NCBI RefSeq assembly: GCF_003952725.1
Contig: NZ_CP032509.1
Coordinates: 2,752,001-2,816,000 of the forward strand
Source: Georhizobium profundi
GTDB taxonomy: Bacteria; Pseudomonadota; Alphaproteobacteria; Rhizobiales; Rhizobiaceae
DNA length: 64,000 nucleotides
Direction: 5' to 3'
The translations under genes were made by a program, and so were the position numbers. The notes under the pieces are model-generated. The model searched no databases. It saw nothing but the letters and a program-made list of their open reading frames with translations, and was not told where the DNA came from. Positions 25,556-36,772 of the stretch are shown here, one piece after another. The first letter of the stretch is position 1; each line of letters starts with the position of its first letter.

Positions 25556-26575
25556 TTAGCGGATCGGCATGCCGTACTGCAGGCCGCCATCCGTGTAGAG
25601 CGCGTTCAGACCACGCTCGATCTGGAGCGGGGAGTCCGCACCGACGTTGCGCTCGAAGACTTCGCCGTAATTGCCGACGTGGCGGACAATCTTGACGAGC
25701 CAATCGTTCTCGAGGCCCATGTCGGCGCCGAACGTGCCGTCACCACCAAGCGCGCGACGAACGTCTGGGTTTTCCGAAGCAAGCATTTCCTCGAGATTTT
25801 CGGAGGAGATGCCGAGCTCTTCAGCGTAGACCAGGCCGTAATAGACCCACTTGGCAATACCGAACCACTGGTCGTCACCGCGACGAACGGCAGGTCCGAG
25901 CGGCTCTTTCGAGATCAGCTCTGGCAGAACGACGTGGTCATCCGGATTGTCGAGCGTCAGACGGATCGCATAGAGGCCCGAGCTGTCGGTCGTGTAGACA
26001 TCGCAACGGCCTGCATTGTAGGCGGCGTTGACCTCTTCCAGGCCTTCGAAGACAACCGGATTGTATTCCATGTTGTTGGCGCTGAAGTAGTCGGTCAGGT
26101 TGAGCTCGGTCGTGGTACCGGACTGAACGCAGACAGATGCGCCCGACAGCTGCAGGGCGGAATCGACGTTGAGTTCGGCAGGAACCATGAAGCCCTGACC
26201 ATCGTAGAAGGTCACGCCGACGAAGTTCAGGCCGAGAGCCGTGTCGCGGCTCATGGTCCAGGTCGTGTTGCGCGAAAGCACGTCGATTTCGCCCGACTGC
26301 AGCGCCGTGAAGCGCTCGACGGCGGACAGCGGCGAGAAGCGGACAGCTGCCGGGTCATCGAAAATCGCAGCGGCCATTGCGCGGCAGAAGTCGACGTCGA
26401 GGCCGGTCCATTCACCAGCGTCGTCGGTGTTGGAAAAACCAGCCAGACCCGTGGAAACGCCGCACTGGATGTAGCCCTTGGCTTTCACGGCCTCCAGCGT
26501 CTGCGCCGAAGCTGCATGCGCGCCCAAGGTCAGGGCGGCTGCGCCAGCCACGGCCGACAGAATGATCTTTGTCAT
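25556..26575 (-). CDS. aapJ: General L-amino acid ABC transporter, periplasmic binding protein
   Basis: A 339-residue periplasmic protein. Signal peptide MTKIILSAVAGAAALTLGAH with cleavage after ASA-QT. The mature protein begins LEAVKAKGYIQCGVSTGLAG and has two cysteines pairs as expected for AapJ/BztA (ASVCVQSG and GRCDVYTT). It captures many L-amino acids for AapQMP. A ribosome site AAAGG lies upstream. First gene of the operon, divergent from metC across a 299-base gap. Confidence 0.95.
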   Translation of the reverse strand: MTKIILSAVAGAAALTLGAHAASAQTLEAVKAKGYIQCGVSTGLAGFSNTDDAGEWTGLDVDFCRAMAAAIFDDPAAVRFSPLSAVERFTALQSGEIDVLSRNTTWTMSRDTALGLNFVGVTFYDGQGFMVPAELNVDSALQLSGASVCVQSGTTTELNLTDYFSANNMEYNPVVFEGLEEVNAAYNAGRCDVYTTDSSGLYAIRLTLDNPDDHVVLPELISKEPLGPAVRRGDDQWFGIAKWVYYGLVYAEELGISSENLEEMLASENPDVRRALGGDGTFGADMGLENDWLVKIVRHVGNYGEVFERNVGADSPLQIERGLNALYTDGGLQYGMPIR

Positions 26576-26874
26576 CGTTATACCTTTTGATTGTTGCCCT
26601 CTGCACTCCCCAACCCCGACTGCCGACCATTCGAAGCGCTTTGATCGCTAACCCCAGCCACAGATCGAATTTGGGAATGCCATCACATTCCGAAACAGCG
26701 GAGGGGTCAAGACCTGTTGTGCAGAAATAGGAGGCAGTGATTTTCTTTAGGCGCCTGTTTTAGGAGCAACTCGCGCGAATGTGTGCAAATGCCAGTTCGC
26801 CATTGGTTTTCCGCCACGGCCTGAATAGTGTGGCGCCCGATTTGGGCTGGCAAACCGGCGACAGGGATAAAGAC
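26576..26874. other. Divergent promoter region between aapJ and metC
   Basis: 299 bases that should hold both promoters. I looked for a SAM-II riboswitch upstream of metC, which occurs before methionine genes in alphaproteobacteria, and did not find a convincing match. No other motif stands out. Confidence 0.5.
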
Positions 26875-28056
26875 GTGACAACCAACGACAAAAGCCACGG
26901 CATCAACACCCGGCTCGCGCATATGGGCAACGACCCAAGAGACTTCTTCGGTTTCGTCAATCCACCGGTTGTTCGCGCGTCCACCGTGCTGTTCCCAAAC
27001 GCGGATCGCATGGAGCGCCGCGACCAGCAATATACCTACGGAACCAAGGGCACGCCGACCACGGACGCGTTGGCAGCTGCTATCGATGAGCTTGAAGGGT
27101 CGGCGGGTACCATTCTTGTGCCGTCCGGCCTCGCCGCGGTCAGCATTCCACTGCTCGGATTCCTTTCGGCGGGCGACCACGTTCTGATCGTCGATTCCGT
27201 CTATTTCCCGACCCGGCATTTCGCCGACACGATGCTCAGGCGGCTCGGCGTCGAGGTGGAGTATTACGATCCGGCGCTCGGCGCAGATATCGCGACCGTC
27301 ATGAAGTCGAACACCAAAGTGGTGCTGACGGAATCGCCCGGTTCGAACACCTTCGAAATGCAGGACATTCCGGCGATCGCCAAAGCGGCGCATGCGGCTG
27401 GCGCCATCGTAATGATGGACAACACATGGGCAACGCCCCTCTTCTTCCGTCCGCTGGATTTCGGCGTCGACATCTCGATCCATGCGGCGACCAAATATCC
27501 GAGCGGACATTCCGACGTGCTGCTCGGTACAGTTTCCGCCAATGAGCGCTGCTTCCCGCAACTGAAGGACACGCTGTTCGCCATGGGCGTCTGCGCCGCT
27601 CCGGACGATTGCTACACCATCCTGCGCGGCTTGCGCACGATGGGCGTGCGCCTCGAGCGTCACCAGAAAACCGCCCTTGCCCTCGCGGAAGGCCTGGAGG
27701 GCAAGGCCGGCGTCGCGCGTGTGCTCCACCCGGCGCTTCCGAGTTTTCCCGGACATGATCTCTGGAAGCGCGATTTCTGTGGGGCCAGCGGGCTCTTCTC
27801 AATTGTGCTCGATTGCCCCGACGCACATCAGCACAAAGCAAAGGCGCATGCATTTCTCGATGCGCTTCGGATCTTCGGCCTCGGCTATTCCTGGGGTGGC
27901 TATGAAAGCCTTGCCGTCATCGCCAATCTGTCCGACCGCACCGTGGCGAAGGCGCCTAAGGAGGGGCCTGTCATCCGTCTGCAGATCGGCCTAGAGGACA
28001 CCGCAGATTTGATGGCTGACATCGAGCGGGGCTTGGCGGCAGCGGCTAGCGCATGA
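26875..28056 (+). CDS. metC: Cystathionine beta-lyase
   Basis: A 393-residue PLP enzyme of the Cys/Met metabolism family, converting cystathionine to homocysteine, pyruvate and ammonia. The PLP lysine is in HAATKYPSGHSD; the phosphate/substrate region YTYGTKGTPTTDAL and the C-terminal GYSWGGYESL are family hallmarks. The frame is open to an ATG at 26779, but the GTG at 26875 follows AGGGA and gives the usual start TTNDKSHGINTRLA, so I use it. Divergent from aapJ, an arrangement known in rhizobia. Confidence 0.93.
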   Translation: MTTNDKSHGINTRLAHMGNDPRDFFGFVNPPVVRASTVLFPNADRMERRDQQYTYGTKGTPTTDALAAAIDELEGSAGTILVPSGLAAVSIPLLGFLSAGDHVLIVDSVYFPTRHFADTMLRRLGVEVEYYDPALGADIATVMKSNTKVVLTESPGSNTFEMQDIPAIAKAAHAAGAIVMMDNTWATPLFFRPLDFGVDISIHAATKYPSGHSDVLLGTVSANERCFPQLKDTLFAMGVCAAPDDCYTILRGLRTMGVRLERHQKTALALAEGLEGKAGVARVLHPALPSFPGHDLWKRDFCGASGLFSIVLDCPDAHQHKAKAHAFLDALRIFGLGYSWGGYESLAVIANLSDRTVAKAPKEGPVIRLQIGLEDTADLMADIERGLAAAASA

Positions 28057-28158
28057 TTCTGTGCGAAATTCACCGCAAATAAGCCCTCTGTTCAGCGGAA
28101 CTGCATGCGCCCTTCCTGCATTAAGCGGCGACAACCAGAGCGCTGAAGGAGCGGGCCT

Positions 28159-28245
28159 ATGAAAAAACTGATCTACGCATTCATCTTCAAGAAGGCGCTC
28201 GAGTATTTTCGGCGCAAGCGCGCGCGGCCGGGTCCCCGGTCGTAG
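28159..28245 (+). CDS. 28-residue basic micro-protein
   Basis: An ORF too short for normal prediction: MKKLIYAFIFKKALEYF followed by a basic tail (RRKRARPGPRS). It has an excellent ribosome site, AAGGAG seven bases before the ATG, and ends in TAG. The first 17 residues could form an amphipathic or membrane-associated helix and the tail is strongly positive. It lies in the 274-base gap between metC and the transglycosylase gene, with no competing gene. I do not recognise it; expression is inferred only from the ribosome site and composition. Confidence 0.5.
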   Translation: MKKLIYAFIFKKALEYFRRKRARPGPRS

Positions 28246-28330
28246 CGTGAATCGTCTTCAACAGGCATCGTTAACGGGATCCTTACAATTTTAAGCAATG
28301 ACTCGTGCTTGATTGCATGAGGTTATTGTT

Positions 28331-28909
28331 ATGCGTGCCATGCTACTCATCGCCATGCTGGTTCTTGCCGGCTGCGCGAGCCCTCCAACGCAGACGAACA
28401 ATGTTTGTGCGGTATTCGACCAGCGCGACGGTTTGGTCGGAAACTGGTATCGGCAGGCCAAGGCCGCCGAGCGGCAATATGGTGTCCCCGTCCCTATCCT
28501 GATGGCCACCATCAACACAGAATCAAGCTTCAGAGCCCGTGCTCGCCCGCCGCGCAAATGGCATCTCGGTATTATTCCAGGAAAACGCGCCTCCACCGCC
28601 TATGGCTATTCGCAGGCGCTTGACGGCACGTGGGCGGAATATCAGGCCAAGACCGGCCGCTGGTCGGCACGGCGGACGAATTTCGGCGACGCCGTGACGT
28701 TCGTTGCCTGGTACCACCATCAGAGCCACCAGCGGAACGGCATCGCGCTCAACGACATGCGTAACCTCTATCTCGCCTATTATTCCGGCCATGGCGGCTA
28801 CTCCCGCGGCTCATGGCGCAACAGTTCGATCGCTTTGCGCGGTGCGGACCGTGCAGCGGAAATGGCACAGACCTACGCCAACCAGATGCGCGCCTGCGGT
28901 CGCGCGTGA
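28331..28909 (+). CDS. Lipoprotein with SLT-type lytic transglycosylase domain
   Basis: A 192-residue lipoprotein. The signal MRAMLLIAMLVLAGC ends in a lipobox whose cysteine is residue 15. The SLT-like domain shows the catalytic glutamate in INTESSFRARARPP, the central AYGYSQALDGTW and a C-terminal YLAYYSGHGGY, typical of transglycosylases that cleave the MurNAc-GlcNAc bond. The ATG at 28331 follows GAGG; an earlier ATG at 28313 has no site. A strong bidirectional terminator lies downstream. Confidence 0.85.
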   Translation: MRAMLLIAMLVLAGCASPPTQTNNVCAVFDQRDGLVGNWYRQAKAAERQYGVPVPILMATINTESSFRARARPPRKWHLGIIPGKRASTAYGYSQALDGTWAEYQAKTGRWSARRTNFGDAVTFVAWYHHQSHQRNGIALNDMRNLYLAYYSGHGGYSRGSWRNSSIALRGADRAAEMAQTYANQMRACGRA

Positions 28910-28933
28910 CGCCATCCCAAATAACCGGCACAA

Positions 28934-28960
28934 AAAAGGGCGCTCATGGAGCGCCCTTTT
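28934..28960. terminator. Bidirectional intrinsic terminator
   Basis: A perfect 12-base stem (AAAAGGGCGCTC at 28934-28945 against GAGCGCCCTTTT at 28949-28960) with a 3-base loop and A/T runs on both sides. It serves the convergent transglycosylase and ftsB genes. Confidence 0.9.
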
Positions 28961-28986
28961 CTTTCATGCGGATGAGCCTCTGACGA

Positions 28987-29295
28987 TCAGCGGTAGATGA
29001 CGATTTCGTCCGGGCGCGCGACGTTCAGGAGATCCCGCGCGCGCTCGTCGAGCATGTCGCGCTCGAGCGTCGTGTTGTCGAGGAGTGCGACGCGCTTTTC
29101 CAGCGCCTCGCGTTCGGCAACGATCTCGGTCAACTGCGCCCGCAACTCCATGGCGCGGTGCTCCAGATGCATCTTGGCATTGAGGCCATAAGCACCATGA
29201 ACCGCATGGAAGCCGAAATAGGCAAAGAACGAGACCGCAACGGCTGGAATGATCAGCCGTGAAAGCTTCGAATTTCTCTTCTGTCGTGTCGACAT
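28987..29295 (-). CDS. ftsB: Septum formation initiator FtsB/DivIC
   Basis: A 102-residue single-pass membrane protein of the divisome. After a basic N-terminus comes one helix at about residues 14-34, then a coiled coil (about 45-85: AKMHLEHRAMELRAQLTEIV and on) and the C-terminal tail ARDLLNVARPDEIVIYR. Three ATGs are possible (29325, 29310, 29295); I chose 29295, which gives the short basic start of rhizobial homologues, though its ribosome site is weak. A CtrA-like box and a palindrome lie just upstream. In familiar rhizobia pdhA follows this gene; here a terminator and a convergent transglycosylase gene do. Confidence 0.85.
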   Translation of the reverse strand: MSTRQKRNSKLSRLIIPAVAVSFFAYFGFHAVHGAYGLNAKMHLEHRAMELRAQLTEIVAEREALEKRVALLDNTTLERDMLDERARDLLNVARPDEIVIYR

Positions 29296-29353
29296 GAACG
29301 CGCTACCCATAGCCCCGCAGGGCAACTGACGACGTTCATAGTCTTGGCACGAT

Positions 29354-29390
29354 CATGCTTAAGAGACGGTTAGCACCGCCCTTAAGCATG
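29354..29390. promoter_or_regulatory. CtrA-like box inside a palindrome upstream of ftsB
   Basis: Two 10-base arms, CATGCTTAAG (29354-29363) and CTTAAGCATG (29381-29390), form a perfect inverted repeat with a 17-base spacer. Overlapping the first arm is TTAA (29359-29362), a 7-base spacer and TTAGC, one base from the CtrA consensus. It lies 13 bases past the eno stop and 59 bases before ftsB, so it may act as an eno terminator, an ftsB operator, or both. Confidence 0.5.
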
Positions 29391-29402
29391 TGCTTCAGAG
29401 GC

Positions 29403-30689
<1,287 letters not shown>

Positions 30690-30760
30690 TCAGAGGGAAG
30701 ACCAAAGGAGGGTGTCCGCGCGCCGTCTTAATGGATGGGTTGAAAAAGGCAATGGAGACG

Positions 30761-30789
30761 GGCCTTCGCGAACAGTGCTCGCGAAGGCC
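30761..30789 (-). terminator. Stem-loop after the DUF992 gene
   Basis: A perfect 11-base inverted repeat (GGCCTTCGCGA at 30761-30771, TCGCGAAGGCC at 30779-30789) with a 7-base loop, 15 bases past the DUF992 stop. No U-run follows immediately, so termination strength is uncertain. Confidence 0.6.
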
Positions 30790-30803
30790 TATCAGTGATC
30801 TGG

Positions 30804-31340
30804 TCAGTTGACCGGGTTGAGCGTCATCGACGTGCCAGCAGCGGCGACGTTGAGGCCGAGCTGGCCGGTAACGCTGACGGTCTGCAGCTGGACGGAACCG
30901 GAGGTCCCGCCGACGAGCACGTTGGTGCCGACGCCTGCGCCGACCGTGGCCTCGGCCGTGAGACCCTTATAGAGCCCACCGAGCGAACCCTGGTGATAGC
31001 CGGCAGTCGGGGCCACGACGGCCCAGATCATGCGCTGGTTGGTCGTGAAGCCGAGATCTACGCCGAGCTTGCGGATCGTTCCTGTATAGGCATCCGTCGG
31101 GGCTGCACCGGCAGCCGGGCGGAATACGCAATCGACCGACTTGGCCGAACCGAGCACGTAGCCCACACCGCTGCCGATGCCGCAATCGAGGTAGCCGACG
31201 CGGACGCCATCACGCGGGCCGGCATCCTGATAAACGACCGGAGCTGGCTGATAGACCGGGGCGATGTCGGCCGCATGAGCGATCGAGCCGCCTGCGAGCG
31301 CGACTGATCCCAGCACTGCGCTGGCGATTATTTTTTTCAT
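30804..31340 (-). CDS. DUF992 exported protein
   Basis: A 178-residue exported protein of family DUF992, common in Rhizobiales and of unknown function. The signal peptide MKKIIASAVLGSVALAGG is cleaved near AHA-AD. The mature part has two cysteines (YLDCGIGSG, SVDCVFRP) and glycine-rich, beta-strand-prone sequence up to SMTLNPVN, suggesting a small beta-barrel or beta-sandwich. The ATG at 31340 follows AAGGAG at ideal spacing. Confidence 0.85.
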   Translation of the reverse strand: MKKIIASAVLGSVALAGGSIAHAADIAPVYQPAPVVYQDAGPRDGVRVGYLDCGIGSGVGYVLGSAKSVDCVFRPAAGAAPTDAYTGTIRKLGVDLGFTTNQRMIWAVVAPTAGYHQGSLGGLYKGLTAEATVGAGVGTNVLVGGTSGSVQLQTVSVTGQLGLNVAAAGTSMTLNPVN

Positions 31341-31505
31341 TGACGTCTCCTTTATGGGAAGCGCCGGCCAAGGGAATGGGAAGTTCCCGGCCGGCACCTG
31401 ACCACGAAACGCACAATTAACGATTATGATCCCGGCAATATTTTGATCGTCTAAAGTGATTTCGCTTATCTGCGACGCTCAATCCGTTCAGGTTTTTGAT
31501 TGGTG

Positions 31506-31549
31506 GCGTTTCCGAACGGTGAACCGGTATCCACTTCACCTGGAAACGC
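31506..31549. repeat. Rhizobial intergenic palindrome-like element after kdsA
   Basis: Nested inverted repeat: outer arms GCGTTTCC (31506-31513) and GGAAACGC (31542-31549), inner arms GGTGAA (31519-31524) and TTCACC (31535-31540), with an ACCGGT centre nearby. It begins one base after the kdsA stop. The form resembles the small palindromic intergenic repeats of rhizobia (RIME type), but I cannot confirm family identity and see no second copy in this window. It may double as the kdsA terminator. Confidence 0.5.
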
Positions 31550-31550
31550 T

Positions 31551-32390
31551 CTAATGCTGTGCCCGTTTGGCCACGGCATCGAAGGCCATCAAGGTTTCAA
31601 GAAGGCGCCGCATGTCCTTGATCGGCACCATGTTCGGGCCGTCAGACGGAGCGTTGTCCGGGTCCTCATGCGTCTCGATGAAGACGCCGGCGACGCCGAC
31701 TGCGACGGCGGCGCGTGCCAGCGTTTCCACGAATTCGCGCTGGCCACCCGATGAGCCACCCTGCCCGCCCGGCTGCTGCACCGAATGCGTTGCGTCAAAG
31801 ACGACCGGCGCGCCGAGCGAGGCCATGATGGGCAATGAACGCATATCGGAAACAAGCGTGTTGTAGCCGAAGGAAGCGCCGCGCTCGGTCAATAGGACGT
31901 TCGGATTGCCGCTCTCCGTCACCTTGGCGAGCACATTCTTCATGTCCCAGGGCGCGAGGAACTGGCCCTTCTTGATGTTGACGACACGGCCGGTGTTGGC
32001 AGCCGCGATTAGCAGGTCCGTCTGGCGGCACAGGAAGGCCGGGATCTGCAGGATATCGACCACTTCGCCGACGACGGCGCACTGCTCTTCGGTGTGAACG
32101 TCGGTCAAAACGGGAAGATCGAATTCACGCTTGATGTCGGCAAACACTTCGAGGCTCTTTTCCAGCCCGATGCCGCGCTTGCCGCTGAGCGACGTGCGGT
32201 TGGCCTTGTCGAAGGATGACTTATAGACGAGGCCGATGCCCAGTTCCGTGCAGAGCGTCTTCAGCTGCCCAGCCAGTTCGAAGGCATGGTCGCGGCTTTC
32301 CATCTGGCATGGGCCTGCGATAAGGCTGAGCGGGCCAGCATTGTCGAACGCGACCTTGCCGGCGTTCACGATGTTCGCGGGACTTGCCAT
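31551..32390 (-). CDS. kdsA: 3-deoxy-8-phosphooctulonate synthase (KDO-8-P synthase)
   Basis: A 279-residue cytoplasmic TIM-barrel enzyme that condenses phosphoenolpyruvate with arabinose 5-phosphate, an early step in making the KDO of lipopolysaccharide. Recognised by [46 protein letters not shown] and [13 protein letters not shown]. It starts 3 bases before the VOC-protein stop is reached upstream and is likely in a pyrG-VOC-kdsA operon. Its presence shows a KDO-containing outer membrane. Confidence 0.97.
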   Translation of the reverse strand: MASPANIVNAGKVAFDNAGPLSLIAGPCQMESRDHAFELAGQLKTLCTELGIGLVYKSSFDKANRTSLSGKRGIGLEKSLEVFADIKREFDLPVLTDVHTEEQCAVVGEVVDILQIPAFLCRQTDLLIAAANTGRVVNIKKGQFLAPWDMKNVLAKVTESGNPNVLLTERGASFGYNTLVSDMRSLPIMASLGAPVVFDATHSVQQPGGQGGSSGGQREFVETLARAAVAVGVAGVFIETHEDPDNAPSDGPNMVPIKDMRRLLETLMAFDAVAKRAQH

Positions 32391-32393
32391 GGC

Positions 32394-33287
32394 TTACGCC
32401 TCCTCGAAGATGAAGATCGCACCCTGCCCGGCCGCGCGGTCGACGATCAGCCGGTTGCCGGATGTGCGGGTTGCGATGCCGGACCGGGCGACATGCGCCT
32501 GGCATGCGGAGAGATCCGCAACGGTGAAAATGATCGCGGTGAGGTGGATGCCGCGCTCGCGGCCTTCGACTTTTGCGCCGAAATAGGCTTCGAGCCCCGC
32601 CGGCGTCAGAATGGTAAGCCGTGCATTGGCGGCATCGGCGGAAATTCCAAAGGAATGCGCATCGACGTCGCGCGTGCCGGCGATTTCCTGCAGCAGATAC
32701 TGAAAATCGGAGGGATTTTCCTCGACCGCGATAATCTCGCGTATGCCGACCACGCCGTTGGCATGGGTCTCCAGCGCCGTGCGGTCCACAGCTGGCACGT
32801 TGATGCGCTGGCAGGTGAAGAAATAGGCATCCGGCGCACGCGGATCGGCCGCGAAGGCAAGCTTGAACGCCGCCTCGCCTTCCTCACCGGCCGGTGTCTT
32901 GAACTTGCGCGAGAAGCTGAGCATCCGCCCGGCAGACAGCCCGGCTTCGGCAAACGCGGCATCGTCGCGATCGGCGTCTTCGCTGCCCATCACGATGGCG
33001 GAGAAGCCGTCCTGTCCGCGGCGGAACCTGTAGGCCTGGTCGCGGCCGACAAAGACGTTGCCGACGCGCGCCTCACGCTCGGCGATCTCGCGGTCGGCGA
33101 CGCCCAGAGGCTCGAGGAATGTGCCGCCCTTGAAAAAGACGCAGGCGTTTTCGGTGCCGAAAGGGTGCTCACCACGCGGCGCGACCGTGAAGCCAAGCGC
33201 CTCGTAGCGGCTGCGCGCCGTTGCGAGATCGGAAACGGGAAGGACCAGATGGTCGAGCGGACGGGTGGTTTGCGAAGATGCGATCAT
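32394..33287 (-). CDS. VOC-superfamily (glyoxalase-like) protein
   Basis: A 297-residue protein with glyoxalase/VOC fold: strands and helices around LDHLVLPVSDLATARSRYEA at the N-terminus, then a second half from about residue 175. Candidate metal ligand is the histidine of LDHLVLP; other ligands are not certain. The family includes dioxygenases and lactoylglutathione lyases; the reaction is unknown. I prefer the ATG at 33287 over 33323 because it starts close to the domain, though its ribosome site is weak. It lies between pyrG and kdsA, 3 bases from kdsA. Confidence 0.8.
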   Translation of the reverse strand: MIASSQTTRPLDHLVLPVSDLATARSRYEALGFTVAPRGEHPFGTENACVFFKGGTFLEPLGVADREIAEREARVGNVFVGRDQAYRFRRGQDGFSAIVMGSEDADRDDAAFAEAGLSAGRMLSFSRKFKTPAGEEGEAAFKLAFAADPRAPDAYFFTCQRINVPAVDRTALETHANGVVGIREIIAVEENPSDFQYLLQEIAGTRDVDAHSFGISADAANARLTILTPAGLEAYFGAKVEGRERGIHLTAIIFTVADLSACQAHVARSGIATRTSGNRLIVDRAAGQGAIFIFEEA

Positions 33288-33361
33288 GGCCGGGCTTCTA
33301 GCGCCCGGACCCGATCGTGGCAACGGTCAAGACAGCGCGTCCCGCCGTCGCCCACACGCGT

Positions 33362-35002
<1,641 letters not shown>

Positions 35003-35093
35003 TTAGTCTCTCACCTGCGATTCCACCAGCCGAAAGTGCAGACCGGGAACCAATTTCTGTGGACTGCTGCCTGCGTCGGGCACCATTCCGCAC

Positions 35094-35125
35094 AAAAAAA
35101 TGCGGCGCCAGACCGGGCGCCGCAT
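35094..35125 (-). terminator. Intrinsic terminator of secG
   Basis: A perfect 10-base stem (ATGCGGCGCC at 35100-35109 against GGCGCCGCAT at 35116-35125) followed on the minus strand by seven T. It ends the tpiA/secG transcript before pyrG. Confidence 0.88.
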
Positions 35126-35145
35126 CCTGCATATCGTGGCCGTTC

Positions 35146-35718
35146 TTACTGGCCGGTCGGGACCGAATTTGGTGCCGGTGCGTCTCCTGCGGCTGGCGCA
35201 GCGTCGGTGTTTGACGGCGCAGCCGGGGCGTCTTCGCCTGTTGTGGGCGCGTCGTCGATCGCGGCAGGTGCGTCAACATCCGGTGCATCGGACGACGGTG
35301 CGTCGTCAACCGGCGCATCCGCCGCGGGCACGTCGGTCTGCGGTGCGGGCTCGCTCGACGGCAAGGACGGGATATCGCTCTCGCCATCCGGCGCGGTTTC
35401 AGTTTCAGGAGCCGGGCCGCCCAATTGGTCCAGGATGCCGGCGCCGGCGCCTTCCGTCTGGCCTTCGATTCGATCGAGAATGCTCGAGGGTCCCTGCTCG
35501 TAGCGGGCAAGGATGCCGAGCGTCAGCGACGTGACGAAGAAAGCCAAAGCAAGGATGCCGGTGATCCGCGTCAGCGCATTGCCCGAAGACCGCGACGCCA
35601 TCATGTTGCCGCCACCGCCGCCAATCCCCAGGCCGCCCCCTTCGGAACGTTGGACAAGCACGACCGCGACGAGCGCGAGCACGATCATGAGATGGATGAC
35701 GATCAAGACGGTCTGCAT
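35146..35718 (-). CDS. secG: Preprotein translocase subunit SecG with long acidic tail
   Basis: A 190-residue membrane protein of the SecYEG channel. The SecG core is residues 1-75: helix 1 (MQTVLIVIHLMIVLALVAVV), the conserved QRSEGGGLGIGGGGG loop and helix 2 (ITGILALAFFVTSLTLGIL). The remaining 115 residues are a low-complexity tail of Ala, Pro, Asp, Glu and Thr. Tailed SecG proteins are common in alphaproteobacteria. I start at the ATG at 35718, which begins the first helix. Confidence 0.92.
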   Translation of the reverse strand: MQTVLIVIHLMIVLALVAVVLVQRSEGGGLGIGGGGGNMMASRSSGNALTRITGILALAFFVTSLTLGILARYEQGPSSILDRIEGQTEGAGAGILDQLGGPAPETETAPDGESDIPSLPSSEPAPQTDVPAADAPVDDAPSSDAPDVDAPAAIDDAPTTGEDAPAAPSNTDAAPAAGDAPAPNSVPTGQ

Positions 35719-35835
35719 ATTGGGGGTCCTGCCAAAAGGCGGCAATGGTCGGAAAATCAGCGGCCCCTCTACACGAGAGCTGCTGCATTTCCAACCCCGA
35801 AGCCATCATTTCGAGCGCATGGGAATGATGCGCGG

Positions 35836-36600
35836 TCAGATATCGTTGTACGCGGCACAGATGGCGAGGAAATCATCGGCTTTCAAGCTCGCGCCGCCGA
35901 CCAGCGCGCCATCGACATTGTGAACGGCCATCAGTTCACGCGCATTCGATGGCTTGACCGAGCCGCCATAGAGAATGCGCATCGCGGCGCCCTCGTCGTC
36001 GAAGCGGCCGACGAGCGTCTCACGAATGAAAGCGTGCGCCTCGGCCACATCATCGGCCGTCGGCGTCAGGCCGGTTCCGATGGCCCAGACGGGCTCATAG
36101 GCGATGATCGTCATCTCCGCCTCGGCCCCATCCGGCACCGAACCGACCAGTTGACGGCCAAGCACGGCCAGCGTCTCGCCCGACTTCCGCTCCGCTTCCG
36201 TCTCACCGATGCAGATGATGGCCACCAGGCCGGCGTCCCAAGCGGCTTCTGCCTTGCGCGCCACCGTTGCATCGTCCTCGCCGTGGTCCGCACGGCGTTC
36301 CGAATGGCCGACGATCACATGCGTCGCCAGGCAATCGGCAATCATTTCGGCGGAGATGTCGCCGGTGTGCGCACCGGCAGCATTCCAGTGGCAATCCTGT
36401 GCGCCGATGGCAAGTTCGCTGTCTTCGGCAAGCGCAGTGGCCACGTAGACGAGCGTCGCCGGCGGGCAGATGAGGGTATCGATCATCTCCAGCGAAGGGG
36501 TAACCACGCCGTCGATGATCGCCTTCAGCTCGCCGAGATTGTCGCGAAGGCCGTTCATCTTCCAATTGCCGGCCACGAGTGGCCTGATGCCGGGTGTCAT
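35836..36600 (-). CDS. tpiA: Triosephosphate isomerase
   Basis: A 254-residue TIM-barrel enzyme interconverting dihydroxyacetone phosphate and glyceraldehyde 3-phosphate. Catalytic lysine in GNWKMNGLR, histidine in VIVGHSERR, glutamate in [11 protein letters not shown], and phosphate loop [11 protein letters not shown]. Standard length. It lies upstream of secG on the same strand and diverges from ppiD with a 172-base gap. Confidence 0.98.
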   Translation of the reverse strand: MTPGIRPLVAGNWKMNGLRDNLGELKAIIDGVVTPSLEMIDTLICPPATLVYVATALAEDSELAIGAQDCHWNAAGAHTGDISAEMIADCLATHVIVGHSERRADHGEDDATVARKAEAAWDAGLVAIICIGETEAERKSGETLAVLGRQLVGSVPDGAEAEMTIIAYEPVWAIGTGLTPTADDVAEAHAFIRETLVGRFDDEGAAMRILYGGSVKPSNARELMAVHNVDGALVGGASLKADDFLAICAAYNDI

Positions 36601-36772
36601 TGTGCGCGTCCACCTTCTTCAACTTTATTCGGTGGCCGTAGCTACCAGACTGGCCTCGAAAATCAAACGAAGGCATGGGCAGAAGCGCCCACGATCCGGC
36701 ATTTACGTGCCGCATCAACGCGGTTAGAACAGCGCGCATCCGCGTGAAAGCAAGAGGACGAACGGGTAAGAC

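Noticed and set aside
26700..26874. SAM-II riboswitch upstream of metC
   Set aside because: The stretch near 26840-26875 has GATTTG and GATAAAG pieces, but the pairing pattern and the GCTAAA element of SAM-II are missing.
22153..28056. aap-metC region as a mobile island
   Set aside because: Composition matches the surroundings and the order is known from rhizobia, so it is core rather than transferred.
28270..28286. CtrA box before the transglycosylase lipoprotein gene
   Set aside because: TTAA is followed at 7 bases by CTTA, which lacks the second half-site.
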